Of a stretch of DNA of 64,000 nucleotides, positions 1 through 7,570 are shown piece after piece. Within the stretch, counting starts at the first letter, position 1, and every line of letters starts with the position of its first letter. The notes beneath the pieces were generated by a model. It saw only the letters and a list, made by a program, of their open reading frames with translations. It searched no databases and was not told the DNA's origin. Location of the stretch: the NCBI GenBank assembly GCA_020636835.1, contig JACJXC010000004.1, positions 455,856 to 519,855 of the forward strand, in the 5' to 3' direction. The position numbers were made by a program, and so were the translations under genes. The stretch comes from Bacteroidales bacterium. GTDB lineage: Bacteria; Bacteroidota; Bacteroidia; Bacteroidales; Tenuifilaceae.

Positions 1-1313
1 CTTCGGCTCAAATCTATACTAAAAAGTTAAAACAAATTAGCGAAGGCACCGACAGCACGACATTAATAGCTAAAATGGGAGAGCCAACTCATAAGGAGTT
101 GGTAATCCGCTACTATTATGGAAAAAACGAAGCCATTGTTGCCGACAGCACGATTAAGGACATCAGGCTGGCCGAATCGCACAAGAAGGTAAAAATTCAC
201 CTACGCCGCGATAAACGCACCCCAAAAAACATCCCCGCAATAGCATCGCTAAGGATAGGAATGAGTACCACCGAAGCCCTTAAACGAGCCGGGAGCCCCG
301 ACAGCATTATATCGGGCGAGGACTGGTACTACTCCAACCGGAACCGGGTTGAGCTAACGCAGGGCAAAGTTCGGCATGTGGAAACCCACCTTAAATCGTC
401 GCTCGAAACACTCGATTGGATATGGCTAAACTTTACACAAAGCGGATTGCTATTCATGAACCTCACCCTGGCCTTTATCATGTTTGGCGTGGCGCTGCAG
501 ATTAAGTTAGAACATTTTAAAATGTTAATTGGGAATCCTAAACCGGTTGTACTGGGATTTATATCACAGTTTGTAGCACTCCCGCTGGTTACATTCATAC
601 TAGTGTTGATTATCAAACCCACCCCAAGCGTGGCAATGGGTATGATTTTGGTAGCAGCATGCCCTGGGGGCAACATATCCAACTTCATCTCGGCCATGGG
701 CAAAGGGAATATTGCCCTATCGGTTACGCTAACAGCTATCGCCACTATAGGAGCAATATTCATGACCCCACTAAACTTCGCCTTCTGGGGAAGCCTCTAT
801 TCCGAGGCCTCGAACCTGGTAATACCAATAGAGATAGACTCCGTAGAGATGATCAAAACCGTTCTGATGCTACTGGGCATCCCAATTATTATTGGGATGT
901 GGTTTGCACATAAATTTCCAGAAACAACAAAAAAAATACTGAAACCCATAAAAATATCGTCCATACTTTTTTTCATGGGCTTTGTGGTTGCCGCTTTCGC
1001 CTCAAACTTTGAATATTTCCTAAAATACATACACCTTATAGCGCTTATAGTAATAGCGCACAACGCATTAGGACTCCTAACCGGATACCTAATTCCAACC
1101 ATATTCAAACTACCCAAACGCGACCGGAGAACCATCGCAATTGAAACGGGAATCCAAAACTCAGGCCTTGGACTGGTGCTAATTTTCAACCCCAACCTAT
1201 TTGATGGGCTTGGTGGCATGGCATTTATTGCCGCCACTTGGGGAATTTGGCACATGGTTTCGGGGTTAGCCCTGGCCCACTACTGGTCCAAGCACGAGCC
1301 CACCCAAGCATAA
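1..1313 (+). CDS. Bile acid:sodium symporter-family transporter with N-terminal tandem BamE/SmpA-like domain, 5' partial
   Basis: The reading frame is open from the left edge (first full codon at base 3) through to the stop at 1313, so the true start lies outside the window; the ATG at 75 falls inside a domain and is not the start. The visible part begins with two copies of a BamE/SmpA-like unit. The second (about 231-370) is clearest, with IGMSTTEALKRAGSPDSI followed by a WYY strand and a closing beta strand. From about 442 the protein is a multi-spanning SBF (BASS) transporter, with the family hallmark ACPGGNISNFISAMGKGNIA near 651-710 and about nine to ten hydrophobic helices. Known BASS proteins import bile acids, pantoate or other organic anions with sodium; the substrate here is unknown. 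The fused N-terminal domain is probably extracytoplasmic. The next gene starts 22 bases downstream, so the two are probably co-transcribed. Confidence 0.85.
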   Translation, partial: SAQIYTKKLKQISEGTDSTTLIAKMGEPTHKELVIRYYYGKNEAIVADSTIKDIRLAESHKKVKIHLRRDKRTPKNIPAIASLRIGMSTTEALKRAGSPDSIISGEDWYYSNRNRVELTQGKVRHVETHLKSSLETLDWIWLNFTQSGLLFMNLTLAFIMFGVALQIKLEHFKMLIGNPKPVVLGFISQFVALPLVTFILVLIIKPTPSVAMGMILVAACPGGNISNFISAMGKGNIALSVTLTAIATIGAIFMTPLNFAFWGSLYSEASNLVIPIEIDSVEMIKTVLMLLGIPIIIGMWFAHKFPETTKKILKPIKISSILFFMGFVVAAFASNFEYFLKYIHLIALIVIAHNALGLLTGYLIPTIFKLPKRDRRTIAIETGIQNSGLGLVLIFNPNLFDGLGGMAFIAATWGIWHMVSGLALAHYWSKHEPTQA

Positions 1314-1335
1314 TAACAACAACAATAGATTATAT

Positions 1336-2691
1336 ATGCCAACGAGCAGAGAAAACATCGAAAAATGGTCGTGGAAGTACTGGCTTCTGCGCCACTATCA
1401 GGATTTTTTATTCCGTCTTTACTTTAAAACCGAAACCGTAGGACTGGAGAAACTCCCCAAGAACACCACCCTAATATTCGCCCCCAACCATCAAAATGCG
1501 CTGATGGATGCACTGGGAACACTGGTGATGTTCAATAACTGGCAACCCGTATTCCTAGCCCGAGCCGACATATTCAAAAAACCCGCGGTGAACAGAATAC
1601 TCACCTTCCTGAAAATAATGCCCGTTTACCGAATCCGCGATGGATACGAGAACCTATCGCTGAACGATGAGATATTTAAGAAAACCATGGACGTGCTGCA
1701 TAACAAGAATGGGCTTGTCATTCTCCCCGAGGGGAGCCATGCCGGGTTTAAAAGGCTCCGTCAGCTCAAAAAGGGGATTGCCCGAATTGCATTCCAAGCC
1801 GAGGATGCCGCCAATGGCGAACTCAACATCCACATAGTCCCCGTAGGCTTGGAGTACAGCAACTACGTACGGTTTCACAGCAAGTTCCTAATTCGAGTTG
1901 GAGAACCCTTTGAAATCAAAAAATACCTCGACCTGTACCACCAGAACAAAGCGCTAGCCTACAACGCGCTGATTGAGGAGTTGGAGCAAGGCATAAAAAA
2001 AGAAATAATCAACATTGAAGACGAAACCAACTACACCTCGTACCTTACCCTAACCGATCTGTTCAGCGAACGATTCATCAAACAGCGTAAACTCCCCAAA
2101 ACCCAAAACCAGAAATTTTTAATCGACAAAAAAATAGTTGATAGCCTCGATGGGTTAAAGCAAAGCGATAATCAGGCCTTCGCCTCTATAATGCAACACG
2201 CAGAGGAGTACAACGGGCTACTCCAGCAGAATGGAATATGCAGCAAAGCAGCCCCATTATCGGGGGAAAAACTACTCTGGCTTCCAATTCAGGGACTTAT
2301 ACTACTGCTAACCCTTCCGCTATTCCTTTACGGAGGCATCAACAACCTGATCCCCATCGTAGTTCCCTACAAGCTAAGCCTGAAGTTTAAGGATGTTCAA
2401 TTCCACAGCTCCGTTCGGCATGTTGTAGCCCTAGTCCTACTCCCGCTGGTGTACATAATTCAAACAACAATTTTTGGACTTATCACGAAGGACGGATGGC
2501 TTACCCTCGCCTATCTGGGATCGTTACCCCTAGGCGCAGCAATAGTGTACCACTGGCGATATCAATTTTACAGATTTTACAGAATGATACGTGTAGCCCG
2601 GTTTATGAGAAAAAAACCCGAGAAATGCCGGAGAGTAAACGAGCTATTTACCGATCTGTTCGAAAAAACCAAGACGTTAATTGCAGAATAA
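1336..2691 (+). CDS. PlsC-like lysophospholipid/glycerol-phosphate acyltransferase with C-terminal membrane segments
   Basis: This 451-residue protein belongs to the PlsC/LPLAT superfamily, which transfers acyl chains to glycerol-phosphate or lysophospholipids at the inner membrane. The catalytic NHxxxxD motif is visible as NHQNALMD at about residues 51-58, and the substrate-binding block as LPEGSH at about 130-135. After the acyltransferase core (to about 240) comes a charged spacer, then three to four hydrophobic helices at about 315-420, a layout common in long Bacteroidota homologues. The acyl acceptor cannot be read from the sequence. It follows the BASS transporter by 22 bases and ends in front of a strong shared hairpin. 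Confidence 0.88.
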   Translation: MPTSRENIEKWSWKYWLLRHYQDFLFRLYFKTETVGLEKLPKNTTLIFAPNHQNALMDALGTLVMFNNWQPVFLARADIFKKPAVNRILTFLKIMPVYRIRDGYENLSLNDEIFKKTMDVLHNKNGLVILPEGSHAGFKRLRQLKKGIARIAFQAEDAANGELNIHIVPVGLEYSNYVRFHSKFLIRVGEPFEIKKYLDLYHQNKALAYNALIEELEQGIKKEIINIEDETNYTSYLTLTDLFSERFIKQRKLPKTQNQKFLIDKKIVDSLDGLKQSDNQAFASIMQHAEEYNGLLQQNGICSKAAPLSGEKLLWLPIQGLILLLTLPLFLYGGINNLIPIVVPYKLSLKFKDVQFHSSVRHVVALVLLPLVYIIQTTIFGLITKDGWLTLAYLGSLPLGAAIVYHWRYQFYRFYRMIRVARFMRKKPEKCRRVNELFTDLFEKTKTLIAE

Positions 2692-2697
2692 ACCAAT

Positions 2698-2728
2698 AAG
2701 TAAAGGCGACCAATGGTCGCCTTTACTT
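2698..2728. terminator. Bidirectional intrinsic terminator
   Basis: A perfect 14-bp inverted repeat (AAGTAAAGGCGACC / GGTCGCCTTTACTT) with a 3-base AAT loop lies between two convergent genes, the acyltransferase stop at 2691 and the GTPase stop at 2731, and can serve both. Confidence 0.85.
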
Positions 2729-2730
2729 GT

Positions 2731-4086
2731 CTACTTCTTGCCCTTTTTGGCAAGTTTATGATCCTTAACAAACTTTTCGAGCACACCCTTCAAATCGGGC
2801 AATCCTATTTCGGCCAAATCGTAGTAAACCCGGGTTGTGGGCTTATTGATTTTGATAATACGGTTAAGGTCGATAGGCGTTCCAATAATAACGGTATCGC
2901 AAACCGTTTTATTGATGGTAGCTTCCAAATCCTTGAGCTGCTGAGCGCCATACCCCATGGCAGGCAAAATACGGCCAATATTTGGGTAAATCTGGAAAGT
3001 TTCCTTAAGCTTACCAACCAGGTATGGGCGAACCTCCACCTCGTCGGATGCTCCAAATTTGCGAGCAGCAATAGTACCAGCACCAATCTTCATCTCGCCG
3101 TGAGTAAGCGTTGGCCCATCCTCAACAATCAGGCAGCGTTTGCCGTTAATAAGTTCGGGGTTATCAACCTTAATGGGGGAAGCCCCGTCAACGACAATGG
3201 CTTTGGGGTTAACCTTACGAATGTTCTCGCGCACAATTTGAATACCCTCGGGCGATGCCGAATCCATCTTATTAATAACAATAACATCGGCCAAACGCAT
3301 ATTAACCTCGCCGGGATAGTAACTAACCTCGTTACCAGCACGGTGAGGGTCGGCCACAGTGATTGTCAAATCGGGTTTGTAGAATGAAAAATCGTTATTA
3401 CCACCATCCCAAAGGATAACATCGCAACCATCGGGGTCGTTTTCGGCAGCGCGTAGAATTGCTTCATAATCCACTCCGGCATATATAACATTACCGCGCA
3501 CTACGTGAGGTTCGTACTCCTCCATTTCCTCCACGGTACACTTATGCTTCTTTAAATCGTCCACCTTGGCGAAACGCTGAACTTTTTGGGCAACCAAATC
3601 GCCATAGGGCATGGGGTGCCGAACGGCAACTACTTTTAGGCCAAGCCCCATGAGGTACTCAATAACCTTACGCGAAGTTTGCGACTTACCGCAACCAGTA
3701 CGGGTAGCCACTACTGCAATTACAGGTTTCTTGCTCTTAATCATAGTTTCGCTGGGGCCAAGCAGCATAAAATTAGCACCAGCAGCGTTCACTATTGAAC
3801 TAATACTCATCACGCGGTTGTATGGCACATCGCTGTATGCAAAAACACAATCGTGAATACTTTTGGTTTTAATAAGTTTAGGCAGTTCCTCTTCGGCAAC
3901 AATTGGAATACCAGCGGGGTAAAGTTTTCCAGCCAGTTCGGCAGGATACTTACGGCCATCGATGTCGGGAATTTGAGCTGCGGTAAAAGCAACAACATTG
4001 TAATCCTTATTGTCGCGGAAAAAAGTATTGAAGTTGTGGAAATCGCGTCCTGCAGCTCCAATAATAACAACGTTACGTTTACTCAT
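2731..4086 (-). CDS. Cyclic 2,3-diphosphoglycerate synthetase-like P-loop GTPase
   Basis: The 451-residue protein opens with a Rossmann-like strand (NVVIIGAAGRDFHNFN, residues 5-20), then has a P-loop at about 128-136 (TRTGCGKSQ), a DGGNNDF segment and an NKMD guanine-specificity motif near 275. This order matches the predicted GTPase family related to archaeal cyclic 2,3-diphosphoglycerate synthetase (cpgS). In methanogens that enzyme makes an osmolyte/thermoprotectant; no such role is shown in Bacteroidota, so the substrate is uncertain. The start is supported by a full AAGGAGG Shine-Dalgarno at 4091-4097, which is unusual in this phylum. It is monocistronic and convergent with the acyltransferase. 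Confidence 0.8.
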   Translation of the reverse strand: MSKRNVVIIGAAGRDFHNFNTFFRDNKDYNVVAFTAAQIPDIDGRKYPAELAGKLYPAGIPIVAEEELPKLIKTKSIHDCVFAYSDVPYNRVMSISSIVNAAGANFMLLGPSETMIKSKKPVIAVVATRTGCGKSQTSRKVIEYLMGLGLKVVAVRHPMPYGDLVAQKVQRFAKVDDLKKHKCTVEEMEEYEPHVVRGNVIYAGVDYEAILRAAENDPDGCDVILWDGGNNDFSFYKPDLTITVADPHRAGNEVSYYPGEVNMRLADVIVINKMDSASPEGIQIVRENIRKVNPKAIVVDGASPIKVDNPELINGKRCLIVEDGPTLTHGEMKIGAGTIAARKFGASDEVEVRPYLVGKLKETFQIYPNIGRILPAMGYGAQQLKDLEATINKTVCDTVIIGTPIDLNRIIKINKPTTRVYYDLAEIGLPDLKGVLEKFVKDHKLAKKGKK

Positions 4087-4090
4087 ATAA

Positions 4091-4097
4091 CCTCCTT
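4091..4097 (-). promoter_or_regulatory. Consensus Shine-Dalgarno (AAGGAGG)
   Basis: On the minus strand AAGGAGG stands four bases before the ATG at 4086. Bacteroidota genes rarely use such sites, so this one fixes the start and is atypical for its neighbours. Confidence 0.8.
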
Positions 4098-4141
4098 GGG
4101 TTTTAGTTGTGTGAATTAGGTTTGTGTTAGCTTAGTACTCA

Positions 4142-4171
4142 CAAATTTATAAGTTTAAAAATCAGAGCAAA
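4142..4171 (-). promoter_or_regulatory. Bacteroidota-type promoter for the GTPase gene
   Basis: Minus strand TAAATTTG (4149-4142) matches the TAnnTTTG -7 box, with TTTG (4171-4168) 18 bases upstream. The rest of the 4087-4466 gap is AT-rich and holds no gene that I can support. Confidence 0.5.
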
Positions 4172-4466
4172 GCCGATCCAACTTTTTTTTAAACCACTAA
4201 TTATCAACTTCAAAAGCGTACTACAAATAACAAACTAGCTATCTGCTAATTATAGCGATTAAACAAAAAACATGTTAAGCAACATATTTTCTTGCATATT
4301 AATAAAATCAAGGCATTCAGCAACTTCAGCAAATAATTATAAAAAATGGCACTTTTCGGAATCCCACAATATTGTTTTAACTTTATGTAGAATTTGGAGA
4401 CCAGAAACCAAAAAAACGGGGCGCTTCCGAAAAGCCATACGAGTAGGACAATAAAAAACAGATAAC

Positions 4467-5015
4467 ATGAAAAAGAACATCTTAGCCGTTGCAGTACTTA
4501 GCGCAGCAGCATTGGCACTAACAAGTTTCGGGATGGTTGCCAAAAACGAAAAAGCAGTAAAACTATCGGATGTAAGCGCATCGCTGGCTCAGTACGAGGG
4601 CAAGCAGGGACAGGACTTTGTGTCCAACACAATTATCTACAAAGAGGTAGGCAAGGACAGCTACGACAAGATATTCAAGGAATCAGCCGTAATATACGCC
4701 ACCATTGTACAAACCAATGGAACAATTGATGGCATAAACACTGGTACAATCCCCACCGATGGCGAATTCGCCACAGCCAACGTAACCTTTGCCCTAAAAG
4801 ATATCCCCACCATGAAGGACCGGATTGCCGAATTGCAAAAGCAGTTGCAAAACCTGAAGCCCAAGGATGATTTCAAGGGGCTAGAGATGAAAAAAGCCCC
4901 GGTTGCTGCCGACGGGATTAACATGGCTCAAAAACAGCTAACCGAAGCATCCAACCTACTCCCCACCATCGCCAAAAACCTCGAAGAAATCGCAAAGAAG
5001 GTGATTAAGAAATAA
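4467..5015 (+). CDS. Secreted hypothetical protein
   Basis: I do not recognise this 182-residue protein. It starts with a clear signal peptide (MKKNILAVAVLSAAALALTS), with cleavage probably near residue 22-26. The mature part is polar, predicted alpha/beta, and ends in a lysine-rich amphipathic helical region (about 105-182: IAELQKQLQNLK ... NLEEIAKKVIKK) that could form a coiled coil. It has no cysteine in the mature part, no lipobox and no T9SS tail, so it is probably periplasmic. It is single, followed by its own terminator at 5023. Confidence 0.7.
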   Translation: MKKNILAVAVLSAAALALTSFGMVAKNEKAVKLSDVSASLAQYEGKQGQDFVSNTIIYKEVGKDSYDKIFKESAVIYATIVQTNGTIDGINTGTIPTDGEFATANVTFALKDIPTMKDRIAELQKQLQNLKPKDDFKGLEMKKAPVAADGINMAQKQLTEASNLLPTIAKNLEEIAKKVIKK

Positions 5016-5022
5016 TATCATC

Positions 5023-5054
5023 AGAGCCGGGAACAATCTCGGCTCTATTTTTTT
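5023..5054 (+). terminator. Intrinsic terminator of the 4467-5015 gene
   Basis: AGAGCCGGG / CTCGGCTCT form a 9-bp stem with one G-U pair around AACAAT, followed by a run of seven T. A nearly identical hairpin recurs at 6250-6279 in opposite orientation. Confidence 0.85.
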
Positions 5055-5278
5055 GCCACCCCAGCTTTAAGCAACAAGCATATAAAGAATGTCGTCGATT
5101 TTTTAGAAAGAAAAACAAACTAGATGTGGCATAGAACACGGACAACACAGATAGAGCAGATTTTCGCAGGTTAAGTGGCACATAGTTTACTTAGCGAAAT
5201 AGGCCCACGATCTTAAGCCCGAAAAGCCAAACCAACCGAAATACAAACAACACAAAGGGATAATATAGAATCAAAAAG

Positions 5279-6085
5279 TTATATCTTAATAAACTTCACC
5301 CTCACCACATCCTGCTTTCCAGAAAATTGCAACACATAAACCCCTTTGGTTAAATCCGAAACATTTATCGATGAATTTAAAATCGCTCCAGATTTAACAA
5401 ATCCACCATTTGCTTTGAAAATGGAGTAACTCGCATTATTGTCCATGGTATAATCGACAAACAACTTATCCGAAACTGGATTTGGAAAGATTACTTGATG
5501 GCTGGCATTAATTGGGCCAACGGCTGTGGCTGCATTCACCACTATTCGGAATGTGTCCCGCTGGTAATTGTTCGTATTACAGGCGTTCTGTGCAAATAAA
5601 ACCACATCCAAAGAACCCGCCTCGGTGGGGGTTCCTGTAAGTGTTTTTGTTGTGTGGTTAAAGTGCAACCAAGCAGGCAGAACGGTACTGTCGGCCTTTA
5701 GAGCTATTACTGTATCGGGAAGATATTCGAAAATATCGACGGGGATACTTACCGTTAATAATGTATTAGTTGAAACGCTTACATCCTGAACAGCGGTTTT
5801 AAAGTAGGGCACTTTTATATCCAAGTTCAACGTTGTCTCCCTTTGAATATTATAATCGGAAAGAGTTTTACCATCCTCCAAACAAACACCATTAAAAGTA
5901 AGAACCTGACATTCGGGATCAACGCCTTCTTTTTCCTGAACCTTAGCCTTAATCGCCTCCACGGTATCGTTAGGCTCAACCTCCAACGTAATTGTGTTTC
6001 CAAAAAGCGTTTTAATAAAGAGTTGCATTGGGTATAACGTAGCGGAGTACACCAGCATCAAAATCAAAACAATAAATTTTTTCAT
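5279..6085 (-). CDS. Secreted ubiquitin-like protein with Ig-like domain and T9SS type A sorting tail
   Basis: The 268-residue protein has a signal peptide (1 to about 19, [12 protein letters not shown] core), then residues 20-91 align without gaps to eukaryotic ubiquitin residues 1-72: [19 protein letters not shown] versus [19 protein letters not shown], and [20 protein letters not shown] near the end. By eye 46 of 72 positions are identical. Lysines 6, 27, 29 and 33 are kept; 11, 48 and 63 are Asn, Val and Arg; Ile44 is Thr and Val70 is Asp. There is no Gly-Gly end, because the chain runs on into an Ig-like/cadherin-like domain (about 93-185, [18 protein letters not shown]) and a T9SS type A C-terminal domain (about 198-268, [15 protein letters not shown] ... 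GVYVLQF). Export through the inner membrane and then type IX secretion is expected. Conjugation by E1/E2 enzymes is unlikely without processing. Gaps on both sides suggest a single gene. Confidence 0.9.
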   Translation of the reverse strand: MKKFIVLILMLVYSATLYPMQLFIKTLFGNTITLEVEPNDTVEAIKAKVQEKEGVDPECQVLTFNGVCLEDGKTLSDYNIQRETTLNLDIKVPYFKTAVQDVSVSTNTLLTVSIPVDIFEYLPDTVIALKADSTVLPAWLHFNHTTKTLTGTPTEAGSLDVVLFAQNACNTNNYQRDTFRIVVNAATAVGPINASHQVIFPNPVSDKLFVDYTMDNNASYSIFKANGGFVKSGAILNSSINVSDLTKGVYVLQFSGKQDVVRVKFIKI

Positions 6086-6249
6086 CCTATAAATTCAAAT
6101 TAATTTTCGATAAATTAACCACGAGCCCTATTTAAAAGAGTTCCGGCATTCAATCTGTAAAGCTAACTAAATTTTTTGCAAAATTATATCAAACGTCAGG
6201 GCTGAAATTGGAAAAGATATTTTAAAAACAAGAATAAACGATTGGGAAT

Positions 6250-6279
6250 AAAAAAAGAGCCGGGAACAACCTCGGCTCT
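6250..6279 (-). terminator. Intrinsic terminator of the OmpA-family gene
   Basis: On the minus strand, AGAGCCGAGG...CCCGGCTCT folds into a stem followed by a run of T. It sits 22 bases after the stop at 6301 and is almost the same hairpin as at 5023. Confidence 0.85.
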
Positions 6280-6300
6280 AAAAATCTTTGAACTACTCTA

Positions 6301-7329
6301 CTAATTAACTTCAAGCAGCTTAAGAATCTCGTCCATTTTGGGAGTAAGAATAATCTCGGTTCGGCGATTCTTTTGCCTGGCCTCTGGGGTCTTGGCTGCA
6401 TCAACCGGCAGGTACTGGCTCCGTCCTGCTGCGGTAACCCGAACAGGCTCAATACGCGAACCAGTAAGCAGTATCCTAACAATAGTAGTAGCACGCTTGG
6501 CGCTTAAGTCCCAGTTGTCGAGTAAATCGCCAACACCCTTGTATGGGACATCGTCGGTATGGCCCTCAACCATTATATTAATATCGGTATTCTGCTCCAA
6601 CACGGGGATTAATTGCTTTAAAGCTGCTGCGCCCTTTGCATCAATCTCGTACTTCCCGGATTTAAACATCAGTTTTTCCTCCAACGACACGTAAACCTTT
6701 CCATTCTGCATGGTAACCGTTAAGCCTTTGCCCTCGAACCCAAAAAGCGCATCGGCCACTTTTTTGCGAAGGGCGTTCATAATGGAGTCCTTACTGCTCA
6801 AAATACGCTCGAGTTCTAGTAAACGGGCATTCCGCGCCTCCAAATCCTTATTCATCTGCTCCAAATCGGCCTGCATTCTATCCAATCCCAGCTTCCGTTG
6901 GTAGAGCTTCCGCTCCAACTCCTTAAGGGCATCCTCCTTTTGCTGGAGTTCCTCCTGGGTTTTCTGAATTTGCAGCAACAGCTTGCGGGTTTCGTCCTTA
7001 CTCCCATCAATCACACCCTCCTGCAACTGCTGCAAATGGGCGTACCGATTTTTCAGAATATCGCGTTCCTCCTTAATCTTGGTGTACTCCACGGCTCGTT
7101 GAGAGCTATCGTAAACATGCTGCTCATTATCGGTTTTAAGCAAACGGACAGAAGCGTCCAGCTCGGCATTTCTTTTGGATAAGGCCTCATTCTCGGTGGT
7201 CAGCTTCTCGCGCTCCTCTTGGCATTTGGAATTATTATCCTGTAACGCTTGAAACTCCTTGGCCGGAACGCATGCCGAAAGGAATAGCGCTCCGAAAAGT
7301 ATTGCCTTAAAATTCAAATTTACTGGCAT
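6301..7329 (-). CDS. OmpA-family lipoprotein with long coiled coil
   Basis: The 342-residue protein starts with a lipoprotein signal ending in LSAC (Cys20). A long, heptad-rich, charged coiled coil covers about residues 25-190. The C-terminal third (about 215-330) is an OmpA/MotB peptidoglycan-binding domain, with FKSGKYEID, NIMVEGHTDDVPYKG and NRRTEIIL. It is expected to tether the outer membrane to peptidoglycan. No MotA-type partner lies nearby, so a structural role is more likely than a motor role. A TATCTTTG box at 7353-7360 stands upstream on the minus strand. Confidence 0.88.
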   Translation of the reverse strand: MPVNLNFKAILFGALFLSACVPAKEFQALQDNNSKCQEEREKLTTENEALSKRNAELDASVRLLKTDNEQHVYDSSQRAVEYTKIKEERDILKNRYAHLQQLQEGVIDGSKDETRKLLLQIQKTQEELQQKEDALKELERKLYQRKLGLDRMQADLEQMNKDLEARNARLLELERILSSKDSIMNALRKKVADALFGFEGKGLTVTMQNGKVYVSLEEKLMFKSGKYEIDAKGAAALKQLIPVLEQNTDINIMVEGHTDDVPYKGVGDLLDNWDLSAKRATTIVRILLTGSRIEPVRVTAAGRSQYLPVDAAKTPEARQKNRRTEIILTPKMDEILKLLEVN

Positions 7330-7352
7330 AGGTGTAATTAATAAGTTTGAAA

Positions 7353-7360
7353 CAAAGATA
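7353..7360 (-). promoter_or_regulatory. Candidate -7 box of the OmpA lipoprotein gene
   Basis: TATCTTTG on the minus strand, 24 bases before the ATG. No well-spaced -33 box is seen. Confidence 0.4.
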
Positions 7361-7509
7361 TTAATTTTATTGAAGAGTTAACCACACAAGCCGCGATGCA
7401 AAAAAACCGGCTACTAAAAAGCAGTATAACAGATAATCGCAAGCTAAAAACTAAAAAAACAGCACCTCGGGGCAAACGGTTAAACCAAAAGTATTAAAAA
7501 CATAATATA

Positions 7510-7539
7510 TTTGCCAACCATAACATTTTTGTACTTTTG
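7510..7539 (+). promoter_or_regulatory. Promoter of dxs
   Basis: TTTG (7510-7513) and TACTTTTG (7532-7539) are 18 bases apart and stand 31 bases before the ATG at 7571. Because this box lies downstream of the in-frame TTG at 7511, it argues against that earlier start. Confidence 0.65.
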
Positions 7540-7570
7540 TTGTTTAAAAATAAAGGGTACTCCAAAACAA

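Noticed and set aside
2713..3387. Long plus-strand open frame opposite the GTPase gene
   Set aside because: The minus strand holds a motif-complete protein there; the plus-strand translation is Asn/Leu-rich shadow sequence.
4272..4454. Small plus-strand open frame in the 4087-4466 gap
   Set aside because: No signal, motif or promoter; its translation looks random.
5279..6085. Contamination by a eukaryotic ubiquitin gene
   Set aside because: The domain is in frame with a bacterial signal peptide and a T9SS tail, without introns or polyubiquitin repeats, and lies between Bacteroidota genes.
6301..7329. MotB flagellar stator protein
   Set aside because: It has a lipobox instead of a membrane helix with the stator Asp, and no motA is adjacent.
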